Notes under the pieces: model-generated | Databases searched by the model: none | The model's input: the letters and a program-made list of their open reading frames with translations, nothing else | What the model was told of the DNA's origin: nothing | Shown here: piece after piece, positions 34,001-45,340 of the stretch | Numbering within the stretch: position 1 is the stretch's first letter | Layout of the letters: every line of letters starts with the position of its first letter | Position numbers and translations under genes: made by a program | Origin: Sternotherus odoratus | Taxonomy: Eukaryota > Chordata > Testudines > Kinosternidae | Direction: 5' to 3' | DNA: 64,000 nt | Assembly: GCA_032164245.1 (NCBI GenBank) | Contig: JAVMKO010000006.1 | Span: forward strand, 11,051,001-11,115,000

Positions 34001-36320
34001 GCAGGAGTTAGATGCCTATCTGCATTTTTAGGTGCCTAAGTATCTTTAAAAATATGGCTCCTAGTGCTTACCTCTACAACTGACCAGTACTATTCATGCT
34101 AGCAAAAACTATGCTGGGTAGTAAGCTTTTTTCTTCATAGGACTGGGTCTTTAGTTCTCAACTCTGACTATGCACAAGCCAGAATACAAGACAGCTCACT
34201 CTTCATAGTTATTGGGCTTAAAGAGCTAACAGGAGGAGTAGGGTGTTTTATTTTTAACTGTAGTCAACAAATAGGCAGGACTTTGAATATACACAGGAAG
34301 CAGGTCAACTGAGTGCACAGTCACTTTTCAGAGCAGAAGCATGATTTAAAGAAAATTACAAGGCTTCCCATTTAATTTAAAGGAACACTGCCAGGTTAAA
34401 AATCCTATTCCATTTTGTAACCTGTGTCAACAATTTTAGATTAAATTTAAACCTGAAGATCTTAATTTCACTACTAATGCTGACTTTACTTTTTACATTT
34501 CAACTCAGTTTGTACAATGAAAATAGGAGTAATTTAATCTTCACTTTCTGGTTCCCCAGCACTGGCATTATACCGCAATATTTCACTTGCAGAAACAGCA
34601 AAAGAAAATTTAAATGCTATGGTGCCAATCCTGCAAAGATTTGTGCATTTACAGTATTGACCTTTAGGCCCTGCAAGTAAACCCATTGAAGTTAACTTTA
34701 CATGCTGCACTTATAGTTTGTGTGTGCCTTTGTCGCACTGGAGCCTCTATTTTCACTGGAATTAAACAACAAAAGTAATTTTATTCATCATTGGTTTTGA
34801 AAAACATTTTAAAGTCTAAATAGCCTCACAGTGTTCTTTTAAAGAGAACAAAGATGATGCTAAAATAAGACATTTTCATAGAAAATTGACTGCAATTTCT
34901 TAGAACTTTCAAACATTTCTAATTCAGCTATTTTTTCTTCAGAGCATCGAATGAGCAGTTTTAAGACATTTCTCTCTTCTGTTTTTCATCGAAAGCTTGG
35001 AGAAGGGGTGAAACCAGGTGTAAATTTCTGGGAGGGATTTGGTTATTCCAGCCCTACAATAACTGAACCAGTTTCTTATGTCATGGGAGTGTGTTAACCC
35101 AATTTCCGTGTCCAGTCATGGACTTACTGAATGTTCTGATATTGAGGAAAACTGTTACAAGGAAATTTAGCATTCTTGCTGACAAGATTCAATCTACTGC
35201 AATTTGGAACTTGCAGAATAACATCATCCTTTACAATAGAGAGAGCAGTACATTGAGTGTCACTGTAAGTGAAATGTTACCACACATCTTGTTGGCAAGT
35301 ATTTACCACCACAGCATAACCACTTGATTCTCAAAGTCAGAATTTCCTAGGATAGGTTTCATTGCTGGTACGGGGGGTTCATTGTGACCTTGGGTACCAA
35401 TATGGATTTATTAACTTGATTGGTTGATGACCCACTTCCACTTTTTGGTGCCAGGAATCTAGTGCTTATTGGAAGTGCTAAATCAAGCAAATGGCTAATA
35501 GTGCAAATGCCCGGTTATTCAGTGCCTGGAAATCCCAACCACCCGTGCCAAAGGGTTAATACGAGAGATGGCCTTCTCCAAAAATGTGGGCTCCGTTATC
35601 TAGGGCAAACTGAATGCTATTTATTTTCAAGATGGTGAAGTTTTTAGTCTGGTTTCTAGAACTGGCTGGCTGATAAATTCTTTAGACCAGAGTGTTTTGC
35701 ATCTGTCTTGGTGCTAAGGCCATGTGGAAACATACTGAATTAAGAGATTTTCCCCATCCTCCTTACACAAGTGAATCCACATTGTATCAAAACAAAATTT
35801 CATTTGTAGTGACATGCTGTGCCTGTCTTTTTAGAATGCTCAATCTACTCTTTATACATATATATATAAATATTTTGTGGAAGTGTAACTTTTTCATTGA
35901 TGACTGTATAAATGTGTGTTGTGAATGGAGAGATTTAAGCTTGAAAAGCATGTTTGCAGAATACACAACCTCACTATGGAATTTATAAGTTTAACAGAGT
36001 AATATACAAGAGCAAAACTATTTTCCTTAAGTAAAATGTATAACAATATATAATAAATTATCCAGTAATTCACTCACTATTTACAGTTTTACGCAATTCA
36101 AACTGTTTACAGAAGTTCATTAAATGTATATTTTGTACTATGTACAGATTCCTGGTCCCAAAGAAGATGTGTGAATTTAGTTTTTAACTTTGAGATTGTA
36201 TTATTATTTTTTGAGTCGGTTGAACAAATTGCATTAAGCTTGTTAACAGTGGAGAATTGTAGTTGGGGGATGAAAATTAGAAATTTCTAAATGGTGCCAC
36301 TAAATAAACAGGCAATTACA
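28079..36320 (+). other. PPM1A: Probable PPM1A 3' UTR and following repeat-poor sequence
   Basis: More than 8 kb of AT-rich DNA almost without recognisable transposons (one CTAAGTGCC-type repeat near 33930). This contrasts sharply with the flanks. Human PPM1A has a long 3' UTR of several kb, so much of this is likely transcribed. AATAAA candidates include about 28991, 29464, 30225, 31780 and 36303; none can be chosen from sequence alone. Open frames here are short and unrecognised. Confidence 0.5.
33930..34075. repeat. CACCTAAGTGCC-type dispersed repeat
   Basis: Imperfect inverted repeat with TTTTCAAAAGCACCTAAGTG and TTTTTAGGTGCCTAAGTATC. The same words recur at 42785-42905 and 50041-50090. 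An old amniote-type repeat of unknown class. Confidence 0.5.
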
Positions 36321-36920
36321 TAATGTGTGTGTATTTGACTGGTATGGTATAAAACCACCTCACTTCTATATTTTTTGTTACTAAATTAGAAAAGACATGA
36401 GACCTCAATTAAATGTTAGAATTCAAGTCTATTTTATTAAAATGGAATACTGTGCATTTTTTTTGCTTACTCATTGTTGATACTAAAACAAAACAAATAC
36501 TGACCCCCAGTTTATCTGTTTTCTCTCCCTGTCTACAGTTGTTTTGGGGTAAAATAAATTGTACTTGACTGACTGACTAGTGTTGATTCTAAATAAGAAT
36601 AGCTGGATTTTAAAAAGAGCCTTTGGATTTGGATGCCTGACTCCCTTAGGCTCTTCCTAAACTCCCAACCCTGATAATTAAGACCGTTGGATATATGTGG
36701 CATGGAAATTCTGCTGCATTTTAGCACGAATTTAAGTATTTTATTGCAATTGGACTTAGAGCAGGAGCAATCAATGATTTTTTTTTTTTTTTGGTCAAGA
36801 TCCAAATTTCTTGGTGCAGGTCCAGACTCCAGAGAAAATAAGTAAATAAGATTTTGGGGTCTGTTCCAAAGCATCTGATGGCTTGAATTTGGTCTGCAGT
36901 CTGCTTATTGACTGCCCTTG

Positions 36921-37201
36921 ATTTAGAGGCTCCAACTGAGATTAGGGCCCCATTTTGCTTGGCTCTTTACATACTCAGAGTGAGAAATAATCCTTGCCTG
37001 AAAGAGCTGGCAGTCTAATGCCTTGATTCTGTAATCTTTAGGCATGTGTGTAAATGTTTGCAAGCACTGAGGTCTAAAGCAACAACATAGAATGAAAGAA
37101 AGACAGTAGAATGGGGACCTGAGGTGCAGAGATTGTGACTTGGCTGAGGTTACCTATGTGTTATACCTAAATATCCTTGAGTCCTAATTCAGTGCTTTAA
37201 G
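36921..37201 (-). repeat. Old CORE/MIR-like SINE
   Basis: TTTAGAGGCTCCAACTGAGATTAGGGCCCCATT at the start and GGTGCAGAGATTGTGACTTGGCTGAGGTTACC later are typical of MIR/CORE-SINE sequence read from the tail inward. The middle is diverged. Confidence 0.5.
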
Positions 37202-37576
37202 AATTTAGAGATGACTTGGAAATGGGGGAAATGAGTTTCACCTACTTTGCTGCTCTCTGATTTTTTTAAAACTAAATTTGTTTCTTACATTAACAATTCA
37301 GGTGGTGTCTTCCCTGGAAGCATTTATGAACAAGTGGAAAACTGATATTCTAAAATGAAGTCCCATATAAATTAAAACCAATTAGATGGTTGATGTTTGA
37401 TTTATTATCTTTTAACTCAAATTCCTGGGATTAAAGCTGTCTTCCTTCAAGATGCAAGAGCCCCTTTCCCTGTACTGCTCTGACAGCTGCAGCCTGAATG
37501 CCACAGCATCAGCCCAAGGTTGAATCCCCCAGCCCTTGATACAGGTACCAATGCCAGAAGATTCTCTCTCCCTCCT

Positions 37577-37597
37577 CCCCCCCCCCCCCCCCCCCCC
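37577..37597 (+). repeat. Poly-C tract (21 C)
   Basis: Uninterrupted C run preceded by CTCTCTCCCTCCTC, immediately 5' of a CR1 insertion. Other C runs of 9-15 occur at about 18176, 19831, 49337 and 51610. Length in the assembly may be unreliable. Confidence 0.9.
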
Positions 37598-37599
37598 GC

Positions 37600-38790
37600 T
37601 TAATGATTGGAAAAAGGGTGAACAGTAAGGTGGCACAGTTTGAAGACGCAACAAAATTATTCAAGATAGTTAAGTCCAAAGTAAAGAGTTGCAAAGGGAT
37701 CTCACAAAATAAGATTTTTTGAAGTAAACTGGGGGCTTACTAATTGAAAGTGACCCAGGAGGACAAAAAAGACATGGTGCATGGGTTGATGACAGGATGA
37801 CTGAGCCACCACTGTGATGTGGATTTTAAAAAGGCTAATACAATCCTAGGATGCATCTGGAGAGAGATTTCCAGTAAAGACAGGGAAGTGTTATTCCCAT
37901 TCTACAAGACACTGGTGAGACCTCATCTGGACTACTATGTGCAGTTCTGGTCTTCCACGTTTGAGAAAGATGAAGTCAAACTGGACCAAGTAGAGGGAAA
38001 GGCTACTAGAATGATCAGAAAAATAGAGACCCCTACCTTGCTAAAAGAGATTTAAGGAGCTTGGCTTATTTAGACAAACAAAGCAAAGCCTGCTGGGCGA
38101 TGTGATTGCTGTTTGTAAATACATCAGAGGATTAAATACCAGGGAGGGAGAGCAGTTACTTAAGGGCACATTTTGGTACAAGAACAAATAGATATAATAA
38201 AATGGCCAGCACAAATTTAGGTTTGAAATTAGACAAACCATCAGTGAAGTTCTGATTAGCCTTCCCAGGAAATAGTGGAGGCAAAAACCTGCTTCAAGAC
38301 TGAGTTTGATAAATTTATGGAGGGGATTGTACACCAAGATTACCTACAATGGCATATAACCTGTTCACAGCTGCTATTTGCAAATATTTCCCATGGCTGG
38401 TGGTGGGACGCTAGATGCGGAGAACTCGGAGTTACTACAGACAATTCTTTCCCAGGTCTCTGGCTGGGGGGTCATGCCCAGATGCTCTGGGTCTGATTGC
38501 CATATTTGAGGGTGGGAAGGAATCCCTCTTCCCCCTGGTCAGATTGGCAGAGACTCTGGGGGGCTTTCACCTGCCTTTGCACCATGAGGCATGGGTCACC
38601 TGCTAGTTTCAACTAGAGTAAATGGTGGTTTCTCTGCAACTTGAAGTCCTTAAGTCCAGTAACTCAGCAAGCCGTTATGGACTTAGAGCAGGAGTGGGTA
38701 AGATTCTGTGGCTTGTGCTATGCAGAAGGTTGAACTAGATGAATATGTTGGTAACTTCTGGCCTTAAAGTCCATGATCTTCTACATGCTA
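37600..38790 (+). mobile_element. CR1 LINE, 3' end of ORF2 plus long 3' UTR
   Basis: The frame at 37819-38055 reads ANTILGCIWREIS, then LVRPHLDYYVQFWS and VEGKATRMIR, the conserved end of the CR1 reverse transcriptase. Weaker homology extends back to 37600 and forward through a FDKFMEG block at 38300. A 3' UTR follows with CCATATTTGAGGGTGGGAAGG and GGCCTTAAAGTCCATGAT at the end. Numerous stops; inactive. Confidence 0.8.
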
Positions 38791-38794
38791 GATG

Positions 38795-39400
38795 CCAGAC
38801 CTACCTTAGCAGAACTAAGACCTTTAGCGTCTCTCCCAGAGGCTTCATATCATTTACGTAATGGATGAAGAGCCAGCTAGTTTCCACTCAAAGACGGTCA
38901 AAGGCTTCTCATCGTATTTTGATCTGTTATGAAGCTGCTGGGATACAGCTCTCTTATGGCGTGACAGCACATTCTATGGGTTGTTCCCATAGCAGAAATC
39001 TTCAGTAGCTTGGTCCTCTGTTCACATGTTTGCCAAGCATTTGCCATTTGACCTGCTGCCAGAGCTGCTACTGCCTTTGGTGATGCAGTCCTCTGAACCA
39101 TGGATCTGCCTCATTGATACTGCCTGGGCTTCTATGTGGGAGCACCCATAGGGACATAAACTTACTGTACAGTAATGTGAATTCTTTGAGATCTCTATCA
39201 TTGGAGATTTCTAAGACCAGGTTAGACAAACACCTGTCAGGGATGTTTATGTGCAAGCATGGGAGCATGAGATGCTGCTCTGTGCAGGCATGGGCCCACG
39301 ACACTGCTTTTACAGTCTCCACACTACATATGCATGCTATAGTAGAGCACCCATAGGGGCAAAACAGCTCAAAGAACTCAAGTTATTGTACAGACAAGTA
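38795..39400 (+). mobile_element. Second DIRS-like remnant (recombinase C-terminus and end repeat)
   Basis: A plus-strand frame near 38905-38995 gives ICYEAAGIQLSYGVTAHSMG, resembling the catalytic C-terminal part of DIRS tyrosine recombinases (the GLTAHSTR-type block). At 39137 begins GGGAGCACCCATAGGGACAT, with an inverted-style partner at 39350, as in the end repeat at 4690-4990. The stretch at 39190-39245 looks like a small CR1-type piece (EISKTRLDKHLSGM). Confidence 0.5.
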
Positions 39401-39489
39401 ACTTCTCCTTCCTGGGATTAATTCTGACTTTTTTTAACTTTTTTTTGTGTGTAATCTAATTCTCAAGATGGCTGAGTCTTTCAGGTCCT

Positions 39490-39632
39490 TGCTAAGGCTA
39501 TGTTAGTACAAACTAGGAACCTTTCCTTTCATACCTGCAGCGTCCACATGGGGGAGCAACACACTAGTGTGCAGTGCTATTCACACCCCTGTTGTCCAAA
39601 CTGCACGGCCATATAGACATGCCCTAAAAGTC
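39490..39632. mobile_element. Short DNA element with AAGGCTATGT-type inverted ends
   Basis: Left end CTAAGGCTATGTTAGTACAAAC, right end reversed TTTAGGGCATGTCTATATGGC. Similar to the GGCCATGTCTACACT ends at 6979 and 50101. About 140 bp, non-coding. Confidence 0.5.
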
Positions 39633-40227
39633 ACTTAACCATATGTTGATCAATTTTAGGGTGTGATCAGAAACCTAATATTTCATCTTCGTTGAGTCCC
39701 AGTACTCCCTCATAATCATACAACCTACCCAACCAAAAAAAAAAAAATCCTCCCTAACATATTTTTACTCAATTCTTTGTAAATGAGATTCTCCTCATTT
39801 TAATAGCCTTGCATCATTGTCTGGAAAACATGGCAGTTCAAAAAACTAAGCACTGGTTTGTTGTATATTTTTTCGGCAAAGCTGTGCCTATAGCCTTTAA
39901 GATAGAAGTTCCTGAATGTTTGAAACCCTTTAGCAGCTTCCTGCATTATTACCCATTCTTTCATCCTTACCATGAGTGACTTTTTAAATGAAATAAGATT
40001 TTTTTGCATATTTCAATCCCAGAAAAGCCACAGCGCTTTGATATCAGAGTACCTAAAATGTGAGTCTTCACCTATAATAGTTTAGTGTTACACAGCCTCA
40101 CAGACCTAGAAAACTCGGTAAATGACGGGGAGATAAGAACTTGGGAGTTCTAAGTCTGTTATTCTGGTTGAGTTTGTTATCTCAAATAACTCTGGATGGT
40201 GGTATTTTTCCCCATGTGTAAAGTACG

Positions 40228-40920
40228 AGGGGCTTGATTAGACTGGCACTTTATAGCGCTATAAAGCCACCAGGAGCACTATAACTCACTACCAGTCCAC
40301 ACTGGCGAGGCACGTAGAGTGCTATAAGTCCATGGTTATACCGGTCCTGGTAATCTTCTCTTCCCAGAGGATTAACAGCTGTAGCGTATTGGGTGCTATG
40401 CTTTAGCTCCAGTGTAAACAGGTAGTAACAATACTGTGCTCTGAGTGATCTCTGGAACCGCCCCTAAGCTATTTAAGTCAATTAAGACTCTGTTCCCTTT
40501 GTTTTGAACTTGGCTGGAGGAATGGGGAAGTATGTTTTCAGAGCTTATCGGTAACTCGGCAAATCAACAATGCAAATATTTACCTTGTGAGCGACTAAGA
40601 AGCAGAAGAGTAGCAAGCTTTACATTTTAAGGACAGTTTGCTGACACACTGTCAGCACTCCAAAAATCCACTTGATCTCCTTCCACATACACACAACATG
40701 CTCCCCCCCCCTCCTTGTTTGAAAAGCATGTTGCAGCCAGCTGAATACTGGGATAGCTGCCCATAATGCACCATTCCCCCTGCCAGTGCCGCAAATGTGG
40801 CCTCACCAGTGCAGTTGTAGCTGTGAGTGTGGACACGCTGGAGCGCTATCCCTGGAGCTGTATCTGAAGGCAGGTATAACCAAAACCTCTATAAAGCTAT
40901 AAGTGTAACCAAGCCCTAGG
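40228..40920. mobile_element. ~690-bp DNA transposon remnant
   Basis: Left end GGGGCTTGATTAGACTGGCA, right end reversed CTAGGGCTTGGTTACACTTA. Inside each end is a TATAGCGCTATAAAG / TATAAAG block. Interior text such as GGGATAGCTGCCCATAATGC and GTGTGGACACGCTGGAGCGC is shared in style with the 6979 element. Non-coding; probably non-autonomous. Confidence 0.55.
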
Positions 40921-43120
40921 GATAATACATCTGCCAAGGTGTTGTGAGTCTTTAATTAATGTATGTTTTAAGGTAGGGTGAGAGGTATTGGAGAATGACA
41001 AATTGCAGATGAATCAAAGTCCTTTCCTAACATCTCCTTGCCATCAAAATTAGACTCCATAACATATGATGGTTCTCTTCCTCATTGAACACCTGGAACA
41101 ACCATCATTTGAAATGAGCAAATAACTTTGTTCTCAGGCTGTGATTATGCCCCATGTATTTTTAACCAGAAAATCTTTAACTGAACTAGATACATTTATA
41201 TTTAAGCTGCTTATTGTTAAAGGTCTATACCCACAAGGGCAAAAAGGAGACATTGACTATCAGGCTAATTTCATCCTTGGTCTGAAAAAGAAAATATTCA
41301 TGGCATTTCGCAATTACTAGTTTGTGGTTTATTCCTTGTACTTCTAGCCAAAGAAGACCTTAATAAGATAAAAGATACCATGCGGTCCAACCTTTTAGGC
41401 CAGCTATTTTGCCATGTAATCGGTAACTGTAGATCCTGAAGCACACATGCCTTGTCGTTTATATGGTGATAGAAGCTATCACACAGCTGGAAATAATTTT
41501 TAAAAAAAGCATCATCGTTGGGCTGATCTTATGACAATTGGCCCCTGAAGAGAACAAAGCTTATCTTTTCATTTCTGTGCCTGAGCTGAGGAAGAATGGT
41601 TTACTGAGTGGTACCGGTTCCATTGCACGTCCTTCTTGCTGGCCACCACAAGAGATCTCAGGACAGAAATCCTTACAATTACCAACTCAATCAGAGAAGT
41701 TTTGGCTCTTGTCTGTTTGATACACGTAGATAGGGTCATTGACTATGATCAGCTGTAGGGCTTTTAAATCCATTTTCAAAGCAGTCTGAGGTCATTGCCT
41801 TCCACACCCTCAGGCATTCCAAGGATTTGTAGATTGTGTGCTCTGACCTGAATTCTCTCTCCCTCCTCCCTCCTTCCCCCTCACTCCTCCCTCCTTCCCC
41901 CCCTCCCCCCATCCCAATATTTTGAGATAGCTCTGCACTGCCTTGTCCTTTTGCAAGCGGTTTGACTCCTGTATAGATCAGATTTATTTTGTATATGATT
42001 TCATGGTAGATTCCACACATTCTGTCCATGAGTTCTGCACTTCCACTGTCAGATCCGCCATATTGCTTACCCGACTCACAGGCCTGAAGAAATTTGGCAG
42101 CCCAGAGAGGTAATTTGATGCCTCTGTGTGATCTGACCTTGCATTTAGAGCAATGACATTGATAGAGGTGATCAGGCCCTTAGTTTCTATTAGTGACAGA
42201 AATGAAATGTCCTAAGTAGAGCTCTTTGCCTCTTACTATGATAAAAGGAGATGCTGTGCAGTTTAATATACTTCTCCCTTCCAACATCTCAAAAGCATAT
42301 TTGTTCATTACGCTGTTGCATAGACTTCAAGAATTAAACATTCCATTTTAATTCCACAGACTCCTGTTGATAAATTGATTGTATAAGGCCATGGGTGTGC
42401 TTGGTGTTTTGCAAATGTACAAAAATGGAAGGGCTCAGCCAGAGCTTTTCTTTCAATCTAATTTAGATTTAACAGCCAGAGATTGCAACAAATAATGCAA
42501 AAGGGATCTGTTGCCGGGAAAGGAGGTTTACAACAAGAAAAGATTAGATGAGTTGCTTGCTATCTGCATCTCTTGATAATTCCTCTTTGGATTTTTTTTT
42601 AAAAGTTAGTATAGTAAATTAACACTTGCAGAAAGTGTCCAATATAATGGTTAGGTGGAGGTCACAAATTGAGCTGTTAATTTTTAAAATACCCAGTTAG
42701 GCAGATTGGCTGATTGAGGTGAACATGTCCAGTGTGAGCTTTGTATAAAACACAGTTTTAATACTGTAAAAAATAGAGGCATGACATTTTCAGAAGGGCC
42801 CAAGTGACTTAGAAGCCCAAGCCCAATTTTCAAAAGTGATTTTGATGCTTAAGTGTCAATGAAAGTCCTTAGACACTTGGGTGCTTTTGAAAATTTGATC
42901 CTAATCAAAAATTTCTCACCTAACCAGCACATCCCCTTTCTTTGCAGAAGCCAGCAATGAAGGCCTAATCTATATATGAACTAATACAAGTGAAAAATTG
43001 CTTTGGGGATTGAACTAGAATTGTGGCCCAGGTTATGAATGTTCATTTGAATATCCGACAGAGTCCCAGCAGTGGCAGACAGTAGAGTTAAAGGCAATAG
43101 TATGTCTATTGTCAGGCAGT
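40921..43120. other. Noncoding sequence with one pyrimidine-rich tract
   Basis: Nothing recognised except a CT-rich tract at about 41858-41908 (CCCTCCTCCCTCCTTCCCCC units) and the CTAAGTG-type repeat at 42785-42905. Confidence 0.4.
42785..42905. repeat. CACCTAAGTGCC-type dispersed repeat, second copy
   Basis: Words CATTTTCAGAAGGGCCCAAG and CACTTGGGTGCTTTTGAAAA are inverted with respect to each other. Same family as 33930-34075. Confidence 0.5.
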
Positions 43121-43240
43121 AGGGTGACCAGACAGCAAGTGTGAAAAATCAGGACGAGGGTGGGGAGTAATAGGAGCCTCTATAAGAAAAACACCCCAAA
43201 ATCAGGACTGTCCCTATAAAATCGGGACACCTGGTTGTAG
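43121..43240. mobile_element. ~120-bp MITE, AGGGTGACCAGA type
   Basis: Starts AGTAGGGTGACCAGACAGCA and contains CAGGACTGTCCCTATAAAATCGGGAC. The right inverted end is eroded to CCTGGTTGTAG. I recall this as an abundant short DNA element in turtles. Confidence 0.6.
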
Positions 43241-43267
43241 TAAGATGTGGCCCTGAACATGAACTAT

Positions 43268-43997
43268 TGTATCAGAGGCCTAGGCCTGAGGCCTAGTCTG
43301 AGGCTTGAAGCCTGAACCAAAGTAAGCAAAGGCATTGCCAAGCAAAAAGCTGGACTGTGAGCCAGAGGCAGGCCCTAATTGCACAACTTGGCAAGCAAAG
43401 GGCTTCTAAGAAAGTCCACGCTAATGATATAATAAGTAGTTGTGCCAAGATGGCACCTGGACATCCCGAGGACACTTCACAGAGATAACAAGGAACAGCC
43501 AGGTGCACCTTAGAGACAGGGTGAAAAGGACAGCATGATGGATAGATCTGTATGTTTGAACCAACATGATCAAAAGGGGAGACAGCACCCTAATGAGGCA
43601 AGGGACTGTACCTCAATGTGACAGGAGAGAGAAGTGATTGGTCTTGCACTGTATAAAAGTAGGCGCTGGGGGACACATCGTTGTCCAGCCTAGGGGGTAG
43701 TGGCGTGTCCTGTGACTAACTGAGCTGTGGCCATTGTCTGGGGAGTACATAGGGACTAGCAGACCTGTTGATCTCTAATCCGGTGAAGCTAGAGACTGTG
43801 TTTCATTTGGCAATAAACCTGGCCCGGGTGCCTTCGTACCTTACTAGAGTCTGTGATCTTTGGGGGTTCTCTCGGGGTCTGCTGTGTCAGCGGTCTGCGC
43901 AGAGCTGGGGCAGCACACAGAGGGAACACGCACGCAGCCGACTGATATCATCATCGAACAAGAGCAGAGCACCACAATCGGGTAGCTACTGACAACA
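43268..43997 (+). mobile_element. Endogenous-retrovirus-type solo LTR
   Basis: About 730 bp with promoter-like TATAAAAG at 43652 and AATAAA at 43812. A CTTTGGGGGTTCTCTCGGGG region follows, resembling U5 of gammaretrovirus-like LTRs, and the sequence ends near TACTGACAACA. No internal viral genes are present on either side. Boundaries are chosen as TG...CA; a target duplication could not be confirmed. The 74-codon frame at 43768 is not a gene. Confidence 0.6.
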
Positions 43998-44009
43998 CTG
44001 TCACCCTAT

Positions 44010-45090
44010 CAGGCAGGCTCCGAATGGCAAATTTCCTTGTAATACACTCCAGATGATTTATGGCACAGATTGTCTGTAGGGTTGGCCGTCACCTCTGGAC
44101 ATTTTCCGACACTTTTCTCTCACTGTATCAGACAATTACCTGCCTGTTTTCTGGCTCCATCCATGTTAGATTTTCTTCAATGGGCAGAAACCCTATTGGT
44201 TGGTGGGGACTAGAAGAAACTGAAGGTCATAGTCTGCATCCCACCAGACCTCGATTAGCTGCTCTAGATGGCACAGGGACTGTACAGTGGGCAGAAGGAG
44301 AATTCGCCTGCCTCAGCTTTCTGCTGTCCTTGCAAGCCTGTCCATGGGGATAGGAAGGGCTGGCTTGGGGCATGGCACTAAAAGACACTGTGCTGGGCTG
44401 TTGCCCCCAGCTAGCCCAGTAGGGGCTCCTGTAAATCTGAACAGTCCACAATCCGCAAAGTGAAAAGGTGGTCTACAGACACCACGGCGGCCCTTCCCCA
44501 CCTAGACGATCTTCTGTGCCATGCCTGCTGCTACAAGCGCCCAGGCTCAACAACCAGGCTCCCTCTCTGCACCTCTCTTCTCTAGCTTTCCTTACAAAGA
44601 GGGAATTGTTGCCCAATGGAATACCAGTGAGGACAGAAGCAAGTGGTCTCAAAGACCAATAAGCTACTGAAGTAGGATGAAAGCTAATCTGGGAAATTAA
44701 AATAGCAGGGAAACACAAACGCCAGTACAACTGTGGTCCAAATATTCATGTTTTCTGCCCGGTCATCACTCGCGGAAATAAACCACTGGGAAATGATATA
44801 TAATGTTGGCAGGGGCTCTGGGAAATAATATATAATGTGTAACTGGGAGGTTCATGTATGTTGCACATATATAAAAAGTGTAACATTCTTTAGAGTATAT
44901 ACTTGCCTTTAAGAGCTTGCTAGGGTGAGAGGACAAGAACCAAAATGCACATGGTTGAGGGACTGCTGTGTGCAACTTCAGTGCACCAGTTTGCCAAACC
45001 AGGCTGGTCATTGCCGACGCACTGAAGTGTTGCAGGCACAAATGGATCTGTTAAACCATTTGCCCCTGACTGGTGCCATTCTCTAGTGTA
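44010..45090. other. Noncoding sequence
   Basis: No recognisable gene; several 60-97 codon frames on both strands lack known features. A direct repeat of GGGAAATRATATATAATG occurs at about 44789 and 44819. Confidence 0.4.
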
Positions 45091-45094
45091 GACA

Positions 45095-45340
45095 GGCCTC
45101 AAGAGCAATGAAGTGAAATTGAGCAAAAGCAATTTTAGGCTGAATATCAGGAAAAACTTAAGAGTGATTAGCGAGTCTGTCAGATGAGACAATCTGTGGA
45201 TTGCCTACCTTAGGATATGCTGCAGGCCTCATCACTTGAATCATTTAAAACTGGGTAGACAAAAACAAAGTCCATAAGGGAGATGCTGTTTTGTACTTGG
45301 CAGAAGGCTGGACAAGCTAATCCTAATAGAAATTAGATAA
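45095..45340 (+). mobile_element. Old CR1-like 3' fragment
   Basis: A plus-strand translation with stops gives FRLNIRKNLR, then later HLNHLKLGRQK, resembling the last residues of CR1 ORF2 (FRLNIRKNF...). Highly diverged. Confidence 0.4.
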
